64,000 nt of DNA from Pseudomonas petrae (GCF_021728295.1 NZ_JAKJXE010000008.1:124001-188000); one strand, 5' to 3'; shown: positions 46,830 to 55,268, numbered from the stretch's first letter. Made by a program: numbers and translations. Notes: a model not told the origin generated them from the sequence alone.

Positions 46830-47100
46830 CTAACGGCCTCGGGTTTCGCCTTCGGCGAGTTACTTGGAAAAGCACCCCAAGTAACCAAGGGTGCTTGCTC
46901 CTGGCTTGGCCCCTCGTTCCTCGGGGTCCCTTCACTCCGGTCCCGCTCCGTGAGCCCGCGCCGAACGGACATCCATGTCCTGACGGCGCTCTCGCCGCAT
47001 CCATGCGGCTCGGCCCACTCCGCGAGACCTGCGTTCAGCCTGCACCCAAGTCGCGTTTGGCGGTGTCTGGACTTTTTGTGTTTGAAGATCAAAAGCGCTT
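46830..47100 (+). repeat. Long intergenic repeat, copy A
   Basis: A roughly 270-bp non-coding repeat opening with TTTCGCCTTCGGCGAGTTAC and closing with GAAGATCAAAAGC. The central 64 bp (46954-47017) are identical to copy B and differ from copy C at one base. The core holds three adjacent palindromes: GGACAT-CC-ATGTCC, GGCG-CTCT-CGCC and CCGCAT-CC-ATGCGG. No reading frame through it is conserved. Confidence 0.9.
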
Positions 47101-47116
47101 TTAAAGCAGATCAAGG

Positions 47117-47217
47117 GCTTCCCGGCTAAAGCCGGTCCTACGGTCAGCGTTACCGCTACGCTCTCGGACTGCACGCGCTGCGTTTCGTGGGACCGGCTTT
47201 AGCCGGGAAGAGGCCGG
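47117..47217. repeat. REPIN, outward REP pair
   Basis: REP at 47117-47141 (inverted) and 47187-47217 (direct) flank copy A on its right. In order, copy A, REP pair and the palindrome fragment match the arrangement at 54.4-54.9 kb. Confidence 0.85.
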
Positions 47218-47244
47218 TTTGAGCAACCGAGATCTAATGGGACT

Positions 47245-47268
47245 GATCGTTCCCACGCTCCGCGTCCC
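47245..47268. repeat. Fragment of the palindromic element
   Basis: GATCGTTCCCACGCTCCGCG matches the left end of the elements at 4360 and 54736, but the rest is missing, indicating a decayed or partial copy. Confidence 0.7.
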
Positions 47269-47404
47269 CGTCGTAGGCTCTCACCCGCTCAGATAAACAC
47301 CCCCATGACCGGAGTGGCCTCATCGATGGCAGTTCCGGTCATTGCCGCCCGGTCGGGCGGTGCGCACAATCGCGGCTTGTTCTGGTTGCTCTGGATGCGT
47401 CGGC

Positions 47405-48238
47405 ATGGCTCAACTTCTGTTTTTCGCTCACGCCAATGGCTTTCCGTCGGGCACGTACGGCAAGTTGTTCGCGGCGCTTGGGCCTGAGTTCGAGATTCGC
47501 CATCTGGAGCAGCATGCCCATGACCCGCAATTTCCGGTGACGGACAACTGGCCGGAGCTGGTGGATGAGTTGATTCATCATCTGCGCGAGCAATCCCAAC
47601 CGGTATGGGGCGTCGGGCATTCGCTGGGCGGCGTGCTGCATTATCACGCGGCGTTGCGTCATCCGGAGTTGTACCGGGGCGTTGTCATGCTTGATTCGCC
47701 GGTGCTGACGCGGTTCGATCAGTGGATGATTCGTGCGGCCAAGCGCTTCGGTTTCATTGATCGCATCACGCCAGCAGGCCGGACGCTTGGGCGTCGTGAG
47801 GTGTTCAGCAGCGTCGAGGCGGCGCGGGATTACTTTGCCGGCAAGTCGCTGTTCCGGCGTTTCGATCCCGAGTGCTTCGAAGCGTATCTGCTTCACGGGC
47901 TGCAAGCCGATGGCGACGGGTTGCGCTTGCGTTTCGATCCTGCGACCGAAATCAGCATCTACCGCAGCGTGCCCCACACCAGCCCTGGCCTTGCCCGTCA
48001 TTTGCGGGTGCCGTTGGCGATGGTGCGCGGCGAGAGCAGCGATGTGGTGCGGCGCCACCATGCGCTGTCGGTCAAAAGCATGCGTGAAGGCGAGTATCTT
48101 TCTGTGCCCGGTGGGCATATGTTCCCGCTCGAACATCCCGAGGACACCGCCCACATGCTCATAACGCTGTTTTCCCGCTGGACGGCCAGAGCTGACGGCG
48201 CGACCGCTGACGCCGCGCTTCAAAGAGCCCGCGCATGA
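47405..48238 (+). CDS. Alpha/beta hydrolase
   Basis: A 277-residue hydrolase with nucleophile S73 in GVGHSLGGVLHYHAA, HANGF at the oxyanion loop and a late catalytic His in PGGHMFPLEHPE. MAQLLFFAHANGFPSGTYG is the family start, so ATG at 47405 is preferred over the in-frame upstream codon at 47342. It overlaps the next hydrolase gene by four bases. The substrate is unknown. Confidence 0.9.
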   Translation: MAQLLFFAHANGFPSGTYGKLFAALGPEFEIRHLEQHAHDPQFPVTDNWPELVDELIHHLREQSQPVWGVGHSLGGVLHYHAALRHPELYRGVVMLDSPVLTRFDQWMIRAAKRFGFIDRITPAGRTLGRREVFSSVEAARDYFAGKSLFRRFDPECFEAYLLHGLQADGDGLRLRFDPATEISIYRSVPHTSPGLARHLRVPLAMVRGESSDVVRRHHALSVKSMREGEYLSVPGGHMFPLEHPEDTAHMLITLFSRWTARADGATADAALQRARA

Positions 48239-49089
48239 CCTGCTCGGTGGAAGAAATCCGCCTGAGTCTGCCCCATATCGAGCTGGCCGCTCATCTGTTC
48301 GGTCCGCAGGACGGCATTCCGGTGATCGCCCTGCATGGCTGGCTGGACAACGCCAACAGTTTCGCGCGGCTGGCGCCCAAGCTTGAAGGGCTGCGGATAC
48401 TGGCGCTGGACATGGCCGGGCATGGCCACTCCGATCACCGCCCGCCGGGATCGGCTTACGGTTTGCCGGACTACGCCCACGACGTGTTGCAGGTGGCCGA
48501 GCAGATGGGCTGGGAGCGATTTTCCCTGCTGGGTCATTCGCTGGGGGCGATCATTTCGGTGATCGTTGCGGCGGCGGTCCCCCAGCGAGTCAATCGTCTG
48601 GCCTTGATCGACGGCTTGGTGCCGCCGGTGGGCGAGTCGGAGTCTGTTGTCGAGCGCATGGGCGCGGCGCTGCAGGCGCAATTGACCCAGCAGAGCAAGC
48701 GCAAGCCCGTCTACCCGGACATGGACCGGGCGGTGGAGGCGCGGATGAAAGGGATGGTCGCGGTCAGTCGTGAGGCGGCCGAACTGTTGGCCCAGCGTGG
48801 CTTGATGCCGGTGCCGGGTGGTTACACTTGGCGCAGCGACAGCAGGCTGACCTTGCCCTCAGCGATTCGTCTGACCCGCGCGCAGGCGCTGTCTTTCGTC
48901 ACGGCGGTGCGTTGTCCGGCGCAGTTGATCGTCGCCGAGGAGGGCATGCTCGCGCAGAACCGGGAGCTGCTCGCCAGCGTTCCTTTTACGGTGACGTCCT
49001 TGCCGGGTGGGCATCATCTGCACCTCAACGACGAGGCGGGGGCGCGCTCTGTTGCAGACTGTTTCAATCGCTTCTTCGCCGTTCCTTGA
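48235..49089 (+). CDS. Alpha/beta hydrolase, second of a coupled pair
   Basis: A 284-residue hydrolase with HGWLDNANSF oxyanion region, nucleophile S102 in LLGHSLGAIISVIV and the histidine in LPGGHHLHLND. It resembles epoxide-hydrolase-like and haloperoxidase-like enzymes. It is translationally coupled to the previous hydrolase, which suggests the pair acts on related or sequential substrates. Confidence 0.9.
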   Translation: MTCSVEEIRLSLPHIELAAHLFGPQDGIPVIALHGWLDNANSFARLAPKLEGLRILALDMAGHGHSDHRPPGSAYGLPDYAHDVLQVAEQMGWERFSLLGHSLGAIISVIVAAAVPQRVNRLALIDGLVPPVGESESVVERMGAALQAQLTQQSKRKPVYPDMDRAVEARMKGMVAVSREAAELLAQRGLMPVPGGYTWRSDSRLTLPSAIRLTRAQALSFVTAVRCPAQLIVAEEGMLAQNRELLASVPFTVTSLPGGHHLHLNDEAGARSVADCFNRFFAVP

Positions 49090-49141
49090 CTTGCGACCTG
49101 CAACTGCCGAGGCTGGTGCAGTTGAAACAGGAGACTGCACG

Positions 49142-49267
49142 ATGGACCACTGCCCACGCCCCGACATTTTATTTTCCAGCACGCCGCGCGTTGTCGCGGC
49201 TTTGTTTTGCCTGCCGATTGCCTTGCCTGCTGCTTCAATGGCTGCCTCGCCGATTGACCTGCCATGA
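49142..49267 (+). CDS. Possible small hydrophobic protein
   Basis: A 41-codon frame with AGGAG eight bases before its ATG. It holds one hydrophobic helix (VVAALFCLPIALPAASMAA) and stops inside the start codon of the DUF4892 gene (ATGA overlap). The ribosome site and coupling argue for translation. There is no homology I recognise. It may only be a leader that couples translation. Confidence 0.4.
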   Translation: MDHCPRPDILFSSTPRVVAALFCLPIALPAASMAASPIDLP

Positions 49268-50106
49268 GTGCACCCATGACGTTCACCCGCACCTTCACCC
49301 GCACGCTTACGCTGACGCTGCTGCTCTCCGGCCTCAGCGCTGCCACCCAGGCGGCCGACGTGCCCGGCAGTCAGGACTTGCCCATGCTGCCGCGACTGGC
49401 AGACGCTGAAATCGTCGATTATCGGCCTGCCGTTGAGCTGGAACGTATCTATCCGCTGGGCTCGATCCGCAAGATCAGCGGCCAGTTGCGCTTTGACGGG
49501 CAGGTGGCCGGGCGCGGCGACGTGACTGCCATCACCTACCAATTGCCGGTCGAGCACAGCGCCGACGAGGCGTTCACCGCTGCCCGTGAAGCGTTGCAGC
49601 AGCAGGGCGCGCAGTTGTTGTTCTGGTGTCAGGCGCGCGATTGCGGCGAAAGCAGTCTGTGGGCCAACGAGGTGTTCGGCAATGCCAAGTTGTATGGCGC
49701 CGACAACGGCCAGTCCTATTTGCTGCTGCGTATGGCCGCTCCGGCTGACAACACGCTCGTGGCGTTGTATGGCATCACCCGCGGTAACCGCCGCGCGTTC
49801 CTCCACGTCGAGCAGTTTCAATCGAGCACGCCGCTGGGGGATTTGCTGCCGACTTCCGCGACCCTGTTGCGCGAGCTGAAAAGCACCGGCGAGCTGGAGC
49901 TGCCAATGCTGACCGCAGAGCCGCAGGAGCCATGGATTACCTTGCTGTCACGTGGCCTGAATCTGGACAGCACCTTGCGCGTCACGCTTTCCGGGGATCA
50001 GCGCGAAGCGTGGCGTCAGGCGCTGGTGGCCAAAGGCGTGCGCGCTGCACGGCTGGAAGCAGGCGACCGGAAAAGTCCCGGCCTGACCCTCGAACTCATC
50101 CGCTGA
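49264..50106 (+). CDS. DUF4892 periplasmic protein
   Basis: A 280-residue protein with a signal peptide (TLTLLLSGLSAATQAAD, cleavage near residue 31) and the DUF4892 body (YPLGSIRKISGQLRFDG near residues 63-79, and a C-terminal RKSPGLTLELIR). An in-frame ATG at 49276 gives a slightly shorter leader. The function is unknown. It may be co-translated with the small upstream frame. Confidence 0.85.
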   Translation: MSAPMTFTRTFTRTLTLTLLLSGLSAATQAADVPGSQDLPMLPRLADAEIVDYRPAVELERIYPLGSIRKISGQLRFDGQVAGRGDVTAITYQLPVEHSADEAFTAAREALQQQGAQLLFWCQARDCGESSLWANEVFGNAKLYGADNGQSYLLLRMAAPADNTLVALYGITRGNRRAFLHVEQFQSSTPLGDLLPTSATLLRELKSTGELELPMLTAEPQEPWITLLSRGLNLDSTLRVTLSGDQREAWRQALVAKGVRAARLEAGDRKSPGLTLELIR

Positions 50107-50216
50107 GGCGGGTTCAGTTCCCGTCTTCAAGGCTGGCATGGATGTCAGCACGAGCAGGGCTGCGCGGTTCGACGGTATGCTTGTCAGATTCAACCCCCTC
50201 TTTTGCGGAATGACCG

Positions 50217-51269
50217 ATGTTCAATAACGATCGCCTGTTGGTGCAGATTCTCCTGCTCGCGCTGCTTGGCGCCTGCCTGTGGGTGATGGTGCCGTTCTGG
50301 TCGGCGCTGTTCTGGGGTGCAGTGCTGGCGTTCGCCAGTTGGCCGCTGATGCGTTTGTTGACCCGCGCGCTCAAGGGGCGGGAATCCCTCGCAGCGGCGA
50401 TTCTGACCCTGGGCTGGATGGTGCTGGTGCTCGCGCCGCTGGTCTGGCTGGGCTTCAATCTGGCTGACCACGTGCGCGACGCCACGGCGTTCGTCAAGGA
50501 CGTGCAAGTGGATGGCCTGCCGGATCCACCCACCTGGCTGGCGGGCATTCCGCTGGTGGGCGAGCGGCTGGTGGGTTTCTGGAACACCATCGATCAGCAG
50601 GGCGCTGCGCTGCTGGTCAGCGTCAGGCCTTATCTGGGGCAGGTCGGCAACTGGCTGCTGGCGCGCAGTGCGCAGATCGGCGGCGGCATCCTCGAGCTGA
50701 CCCTGAGTATCGTCTTCGTGTTCTTCTTCTACCGTGACGGACCGCGCGTGGCAGCGTTCGTGCTCAGCCTGCTGGAACGACTGATTGGTGACAGCGCTCA
50801 GTATTACCTCGACCTGGTGGCGGGCACGGTGCAACGGGTGGTCAACGGCGTTATCGGCACGGCAGCGGCACAAGCAGTGCTGGCCCTGATCGGCTTCTTG
50901 ATCGCGGGCGTGCCGGGGGCGCTGGTTCTGGGGATCGGGACCTTCCTGCTGAGCCTGGTGCCCATGGGGCCGCCGCTGATCTGGATACCGGCCACGGCGT
51001 GGCTGGCCTGGAGAGGCGACTACGGCATGGCGATTTTTCTCGGCCTGTGGGGCACGTTCATCGTCAGTGGCGTCGATAACGTGCTCAAGCCGTACCTGAT
51101 CAGTCGCGGCGGCAATTTGCCGTTGGTGATTGTCTTGCTCGGTGTGTTTGGCGGGTTGCTGGCGTTCGGCTTCATCGGCCTGTTCATCGGCCCGACATTG
51201 CTGGCGGTGGCCTACAGTTTGCTGCTGGACTGGGTCGGAGACAGTCGCGCGCGGCAGCCGGTCAAGTAG
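50217..51269 (+). CDS. AI-2E/PerM-family permease
   Basis: A 350-residue membrane protein of the AI-2E transporter family with about seven or eight helices. The conserved C-terminal FIVSGVDNVLKPYLISRGGNL and LGVFGGLLAFGFIGLFIGPTLLA segments are present. Members export small molecules or Na+/H+. The exact cargo is unknown. It ends at a strong terminator shared with the next, convergent gene. Confidence 0.9.
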   Translation: MFNNDRLLVQILLLALLGACLWVMVPFWSALFWGAVLAFASWPLMRLLTRALKGRESLAAAILTLGWMVLVLAPLVWLGFNLADHVRDATAFVKDVQVDGLPDPPTWLAGIPLVGERLVGFWNTIDQQGAALLVSVRPYLGQVGNWLLARSAQIGGGILELTLSIVFVFFFYRDGPRVAAFVLSLLERLIGDSAQYYLDLVAGTVQRVVNGVIGTAAAQAVLALIGFLIAGVPGALVLGIGTFLLSLVPMGPPLIWIPATAWLAWRGDYGMAIFLGLWGTFIVSGVDNVLKPYLISRGGNLPLVIVLLGVFGGLLAFGFIGLFIGPTLLAVAYSLLLDWVGDSRARQPVK

Positions 51270-51285
51270 TCGGCACGCATAAAAG

Positions 51286-51322
51286 AACCGCCGCCGGGCT
51301 GGGCTCGCCGGCGGTTTTTTTT
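51286..51322. terminator. Bidirectional terminator between permease and EF-hand genes
   Basis: AACCGCCG (51286-51293) pairs with CGGCGGTT (51309-51316), followed by a T tract of eight. Confidence 0.85.
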
Positions 51323-51324
51323 CG

Positions 51325-52125
51325 TCAGGCCGAGGTGCTGACGTATTTGCCGGACGTAGCGTTGCTGTTGAGGTTGTAGCGGTCACTGAGGGCCGCGACC
51401 ATGCGGTTCAGGGCTTCAGTCGCCTGGGTGGTGGTTTGCGAAGCGGTTGTTTGCGTAGAGGCGGTCTGGCTGCTGGCGGACGAGGCGCTGGTGGAACTCG
51501 TCGCGCCCTGCAAGGCGCTGGTCAGTTCGGCGGCGCTGATGCTGCCGTCACTGTCGCTGTCCAGGCTGCTGAACAGGTCACTGGCGTCTTCCGCAGGCGG
51601 GGGAGGCGGCGGTTGTTGGGCCTGCAGGCTGGCGGTCAGTTCGTCGAAGCTGACGGTGCCGTCCTTGTTGGTGTCCAGGGCATCGAACACCTGGCCGCTG
51701 TCGGCGCTGCTGTCTGAACGGCTCAGTGCGGTGGTCAGTTCAGCGCTGCTGACCGCCCCGTCGCCATCGCTGTCCAGCGCGCTGAGCAGGTTTTGCGCAT
51801 CATCGGCCGCAGCGCTGGCGTCCATCTGCATCGGCGGTGGGGGCGGAGGGGTGAGGGCGGCTAGTTCGTCGGCGTCGAGGCTGTCGTCGTCATTGCTGTC
51901 GAGATCGCCGAACGCCTTGCTCAAGCTGACGCTAATGCCGTCTTTGGAATCCGAGGAAAGTGCCGAGCTCAGCTCGTCCTTGTCGATACTGCCATCGCCA
52001 TTGGCGTCGAGTTTCTTCAATAAATCGTCGGCGAACTTCTTGCCGTTGGCTGTACTGGTGGTGCTGCTCGTGCTGGCACTGGTGTAACTGGAATAACTGC
52101 TGCTGCCGCTGACGCCTGTGATCAT
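51325..52125 (-). CDS. Five-EF-hand acidic protein
   Basis: A 266-residue protein with a Ser/Thr-rich N-terminus (1-30) and five 12-residue EF-hand loops starting at D40, D76, D118, D151 and D189. All begin with Asp and end with Glu. Loop 2 (DSNDDDSLDADE) lacks the usual Gly. Two runs of six prolines (93-98 and 172-177) separate the pairs, and the tail (205-240) is Ser/Thr/Gln rich. There is no signal peptide. The layout resembles the XopAW family of calcium-binding proteins described from plant pathogens. Calcium binding is inferred. Confidence 0.85.
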   Translation of the reverse strand: MITGVSGSSSYSSYTSASTSSTTSTANGKKFADDLLKKLDANGDGSIDKDELSSALSSDSKDGISVSLSKAFGDLDSNDDDSLDADELAALTPPPPPPMQMDASAAADDAQNLLSALDSDGDGAVSSAELTTALSRSDSSADSGQVFDALDTNKDGTVSFDELTASLQAQQPPPPPPAEDASDLFSSLDSDSDGSISAAELTSALQGATSSTSASSASSQTASTQTTASQTTTQATEALNRMVAALSDRYNLNSNATSGKYVSTSA

Positions 52126-52258
52126 CGGACTGACTCCCCATCAGATGGATAATGCCGGGGCGGTGCTCCGGCTTATGCAGCGTCAGGGCAAGGCGTGTCG
52201 TGGGTGTGTTGGGTTTGTACCGCCGAGCTTACGTGAGGCTTGCGTGAGACTTCGCTCA

Positions 52259-52350
52259 GTGGGACCGGCTTCAGCCGGGAAGAGGCCAGTCCGAACACCG
52301 TCAGATGTGCGGTGTGACGCCTGACGAATTCCCGGCTAAAGCCGGTCCCA
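52259..52350. repeat. REPIN
   Basis: A direct REP (GTGGGACCGGCTTCAGCCGG) and its inverse (CCCGGCTAAAGCCGGTCCCA) are separated by about 45 bp. They lie between the EF-hand gene start and the sensor kinase end. The rest of the 288-bp gap shows nothing. Confidence 0.9.
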
Positions 52351-52413
52351 TAATGGGCTCTATCGCCAGTACCACCGAACGCACCCGGTCCCATCGCTGA
52401 TGACGGCGCCGAG

Positions 52414-53493
52414 TCAGATTCGCGGCAGATCCAGCACCGCGGTCAGGCCGCCGCCGGGGGTGTGTTCGAGGCGCAAGTCGCCGCCCATTCGGCGTGCGGC
52501 TTCCCGGGCGATGGTCATGCCGATGCCTACGCCGCCCGAGTTGCGATTGCGCGAGCTCTCGACGCGATAGAAGGGCTCGAACACCACTTCCCGCAGGTCT
52601 TCGGGAATGCCAGGGCCGTGATCGATGACGCTGACCCGCAGGCGATCGCTGGCGTCTTCGATCTCCACCCGCGCATGCCCGGCGTAACGCAGGGCGTTGT
52701 CGATGAGGTTGTTCAGGCACGAGCGCAGGGCCATGGGCTGGGATTTCAGCGGCCGGCAGGTGCCGTTCGCCTGAATGTCGTCGCCGTTGTCCTGGGCGTT
52801 TTCGGCCAGGGATTCGATCAGCGCCTGCACGTCGAAGTACTGCAGCGCTTCGCTGGTGCGTTGTTCGTTGAGGTAGGTCAGGGTCGCGTCGAGCATGCCG
52901 ATCATGTCGTTGAGGTCCTGGCTCATCTGCCCGTGCAACCGCGGCTCGTCAATCTGCTCGACCCGCAGTTTCAGGCGCGCAAGGGGTGTGCGCAGGTCAT
53001 GGGACACGGCGGCGAGCATGCGCCCGCGCTGTTGCACCTGTTCGCGAATGCGCTCCTGCATCAGGTTGAACGCCTGCGCCGCCTGCCGTGCCTCGCGAGG
53101 GCCATTGGCGGCCAGCGGCGGGCTGTCGAGGTTTTCGCTGAGGCGTTCGGCCGCTTCGCTCAATCGGCGGATCGGCCGGCTCAGGGCCTTGGCGCCGAAC
53201 CAGGCGGCGAGCACCAGGCTGATCAGCTGGAACAACAAGGGCACCAGCGGAATGCCCAGCAGTGGCGGGCGGCACGGCGGACGGCGCCTGTCGTTCTGGT
53301 CTGCATCGGCGGCAGGGTCGCGGTCGGGCGGCGCTTGCATCTGGCCGGCCATCGGCCGATCGCAGTTGGGAGGAGGCGGCATTCGCGGGCCGTAGTAGTG
53401 AAACCAGACGAACGCCAGCAGGTGGGCGAGGACGATCGCCAGCAGCGCTCCGCCGAACAGCCGGGCAAACAGGGTGTCGGCCGAGCGGATCAA
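52414..53493 (-). CDS. Sensor histidine kinase
   Basis: A 359-residue kinase with TM1 about 11-32, a short periplasmic loop (33-78) that is Pro/Asp/Arg rich with C44 and C74, TM2 about 79-100 and a HAMP domain (101-155). HisKA has H165 in AAVSHDLRTPLARLK, and HATPase_c has NNLIDNALRYA and GGVGIGMTIAREAA. It overlaps the response-regulator gene by four bases. The signal is unknown. The small two-cysteine loop could respond to metals or redox. Confidence 0.93.
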   Translation of the reverse strand: MIRSADTLFARLFGGALLAIVLAHLLAFVWFHYYGPRMPPPPNCDRPMAGQMQAPPDRDPAADADQNDRRRPPCRPPLLGIPLVPLLFQLISLVLAAWFGAKALSRPIRRLSEAAERLSENLDSPPLAANGPREARQAAQAFNLMQERIREQVQQRGRMLAAVSHDLRTPLARLKLRVEQIDEPRLHGQMSQDLNDMIGMLDATLTYLNEQRTSEALQYFDVQALIESLAENAQDNGDDIQANGTCRPLKSQPMALRSCLNNLIDNALRYAGHARVEIEDASDRLRVSVIDHGPGIPEDLREVVFEPFYRVESSRNRNSGGVGIGMTIAREAARRMGGDLRLEHTPGGGLTAVLDLPRI

Positions 53494-54242
53494 CCAATCT
53501 CCCGGGCGTCGAACATGTAGCCTTCGCCGCGCACGGTTTTGATCAGTTGCGGGGATTTCGGGTCATCGCCGAGCTTCTGCCGCAGGCGCGAGACGAGCAG
53601 GTCGATGCTGCGATCGAACGCTTCAATGGAGCGGCCGCGGGCGGCGTCGAGCAGTTGTTCGCGGTTGAGCACCCGACGCGGCCGTTCGAGGAAGACGCGC
53701 AACAGGCGGAATTCGGCATTGGACAAGGGCACGACGAGGCCGTCCGGCGCGGTGAGTTGGCGCAGGACGCTGTTCAGGCGCCAGTTGTCGAAGCGCAGGG
53801 TGGTGCGTTCTTCGGTGCGGTCATCACGTACGCGGCGCAGGATGGTCTGGATCCGCGCGACGAGTTCGCGGGGCTCGAAGGGTTTGGCCATGTAGTCGTC
53901 GGCGCCGAGTTCCAGGCCGATGATGCGGTCGGTGGGTTCGCAGCGGGCGGTGAGCATGAGGATGGGGATGTCGGAGGTGCTGCGCAGCCAGCGGCAGAGG
54001 GAGAGGCCGTCTTCGCCGGGGAGCATGAGGTCGAGGACGACGACGTCGTAGGTGTCTTCGGTCAGGGCCAGGCGCATGGCGTTGCCGTCGGTGACGCCGG
54101 TGCTGTGGATGTTGAAGCGGGCGAGGTAGTCGCAGAGCAGTTCGCGGATGGGGATGTCGTCGTCGACGATGAGGGCGCGGGTGTTCCAGCGGCGCTCTTC
54201 GCTCGGCGCGGTGGCGGTGGTGCTGTCGGGTGTTGTCTGCAT
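53490..54242 (-). CDS. OmpR-family response regulator
   Basis: A 250-residue regulator. The receiver domain has phosphoacceptor D71 in VVLDLMLPGEDG and conserved K in MAKPFEPRELVAR. The OmpR wing domain has RRVLNREQLLDAARGR and FDRSIDLLVSRLRQKLGDDP. The start at MQTTPDSTT is chosen because earlier in-frame codons add 55 untypical residues. It is the first gene of the pair and partner of the overlapping kinase. Confidence 0.93.
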   Translation of the reverse strand: MQTTPDSTTATAPSEERRWNTRALIVDDDIPIRELLCDYLARFNIHSTGVTDGNAMRLALTEDTYDVVVLDLMLPGEDGLSLCRWLRSTSDIPILMLTARCEPTDRIIGLELGADDYMAKPFEPRELVARIQTILRRVRDDRTEERTTLRFDNWRLNSVLRQLTAPDGLVVPLSNAEFRLLRVFLERPRRVLNREQLLDAARGRSIEAFDRSIDLLVSRLRQKLGDDPKSPQLIKTVRGEGYMFDAREIG

Positions 54243-54416
54243 GGTGCTGCCGCCGTGTGGTGCTGCCGATTGGGCCGCGGATAGGAGTCGACGCTGCCAT
54301 GCTACTTCGCTGGCGAGCGGGGCGGAAGGGTGAGGGCGGCAGGTGTCGGTGGATTGTCTTGAATGTATCAAGTCAGGTACATCTGCGGCGTGGCTCATAA
54401 ATGTCAAGGGCGTCTG

Positions 54417-54690
54417 CCTGGGGGCAGACGTTTCGCCTTCGGCGAGTTACTTGATAAAGCCCCAAGTAACCAAGGGCTTATGCTCCCGGTTGGGCTCCTC
54501 CTTCGTCGGAGTACCTTCACTCCGGTCTCGCTCCGTGGGCCCGCGCCGAACGGACATCCATGTCCTGACGGCGCTCTCGCCGCATCCATGCGGCTCGGCC
54601 CACTCCGCGAAACCTGCGTTCAGCCTGCACCCAAGTCGCGATTGGCGTCGTCTGGACGTCTTGCGTATGAAGATCAAGATCAAAAGCTTC
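54417..54690 (+). repeat. Long intergenic repeat, copy B
   Basis: Same family as copy A; the 64-bp core is 54539-54602 (identical to copy A). The opening GTTTCGCCTTCGGCGAGTTAC and end GAAGATCAAGATCAAAAGC match. Short frames inside reflect the repeat, not a gene. Confidence 0.9.
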
Positions 54691-54711
54691 CCGGCTGAAG
54701 CCGGTCCTACA
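54684..54711. repeat. REP (inverted) after copy B
   Basis: GCTTCCCGGCTGAAGCCGGT core. It forms the left half of a pair with 54880-54905, now separated by the palindromic element. Confidence 0.8.
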
Positions 54712-54735
54712 GTCGAGGTCGCCGCTGCCCTCACT

Positions 54736-54866
54736 TGATCGTTCTCCCGCTCCGCGTGGGAATGCATCCTGTGACGCTCCGCGTCAGATCCCAGGCTTGA
54801 TGCACATCTTCTACAGGACGCGGAGCGTCCGAATCGGCATTACCACGCGGAGCGTGGGAACGATCA
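54736..54866. repeat. Palindromic repeat element, copy 2
   Basis: 131 bp with ends TGATCGTTCTCCCGCTCCGC and GCGGAGCGTGGGAACGATCA and an internal hairpin (GACGCTCCGCGTC / GGACGCGGAGCGTCC). It is homologous to copy 1 at 4360-4465. It is inserted between the two REP halves. Confidence 0.85.
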
Positions 54867-54879
54867 ACGCGCGCTGTTA

Positions 54880-54905
54880 GTGGGACCGGCTTTAGCCAGG
54901 AAGCT
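54880..54905. repeat. REP (direct) before copy C
   Basis: TAGTGGGACCGGCTTTAGCC core, with one substitution in the arm (CAGGAAGC). It is the partner of the REP at 54684. Confidence 0.75.
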
Positions 54906-54929
54906 TTTGATCTGCTTCTGATCTGCTTC

Positions 54930-55240
54930 TGATCTGCTTTTGATCTTCATACGCAAAAGGCTCAAACACCGCCAAACGCGACTTGGGTGCAGGCTGAACG
55001 TAGACGACGCGCAGTGGGCCGAGCTGCATGGATGCGGCGAGAGCGCCGTCAGGACATGGATGTCCGTTCGGCGCGGGCCCACGGAGCGTCGTCGGAGTGA
55101 GGGAATCCCGACGGAGGAGGGACCCAACCAGGAGCAGGGCCTTTTTGGTTACTTTTTCGGCTCTTGGAAAAAGTGACCCGCCGTAAGGGCGGAACCGTAA
55201 CAACAGCCCACATAAATAATGGATATAAACCCGACGTAAA
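54930..55240 (-). repeat. Long intergenic repeat, copy C (inverted)
   Basis: Same family on the other strand; core 55015-55078 differs from A and B at one base. It extends outward with a CCGCC-GTAAG-GGCGG hairpin. The near end carries repeated GATCTGCTTCT words. Together with copy B it makes an 800-bp inverted structure. The copy C arm is more diverged outside the core. Confidence 0.88.
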
Positions 55241-55268
55241 GCCTGCAAACCCAATAAAACCCGCACTC

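Noticed and set aside
54363..54767. Several 60-130 codon frames inside the repeats
   Set aside because: They run across REP and repeat boundaries on both strands and no frame is conserved between copies A, B and C.
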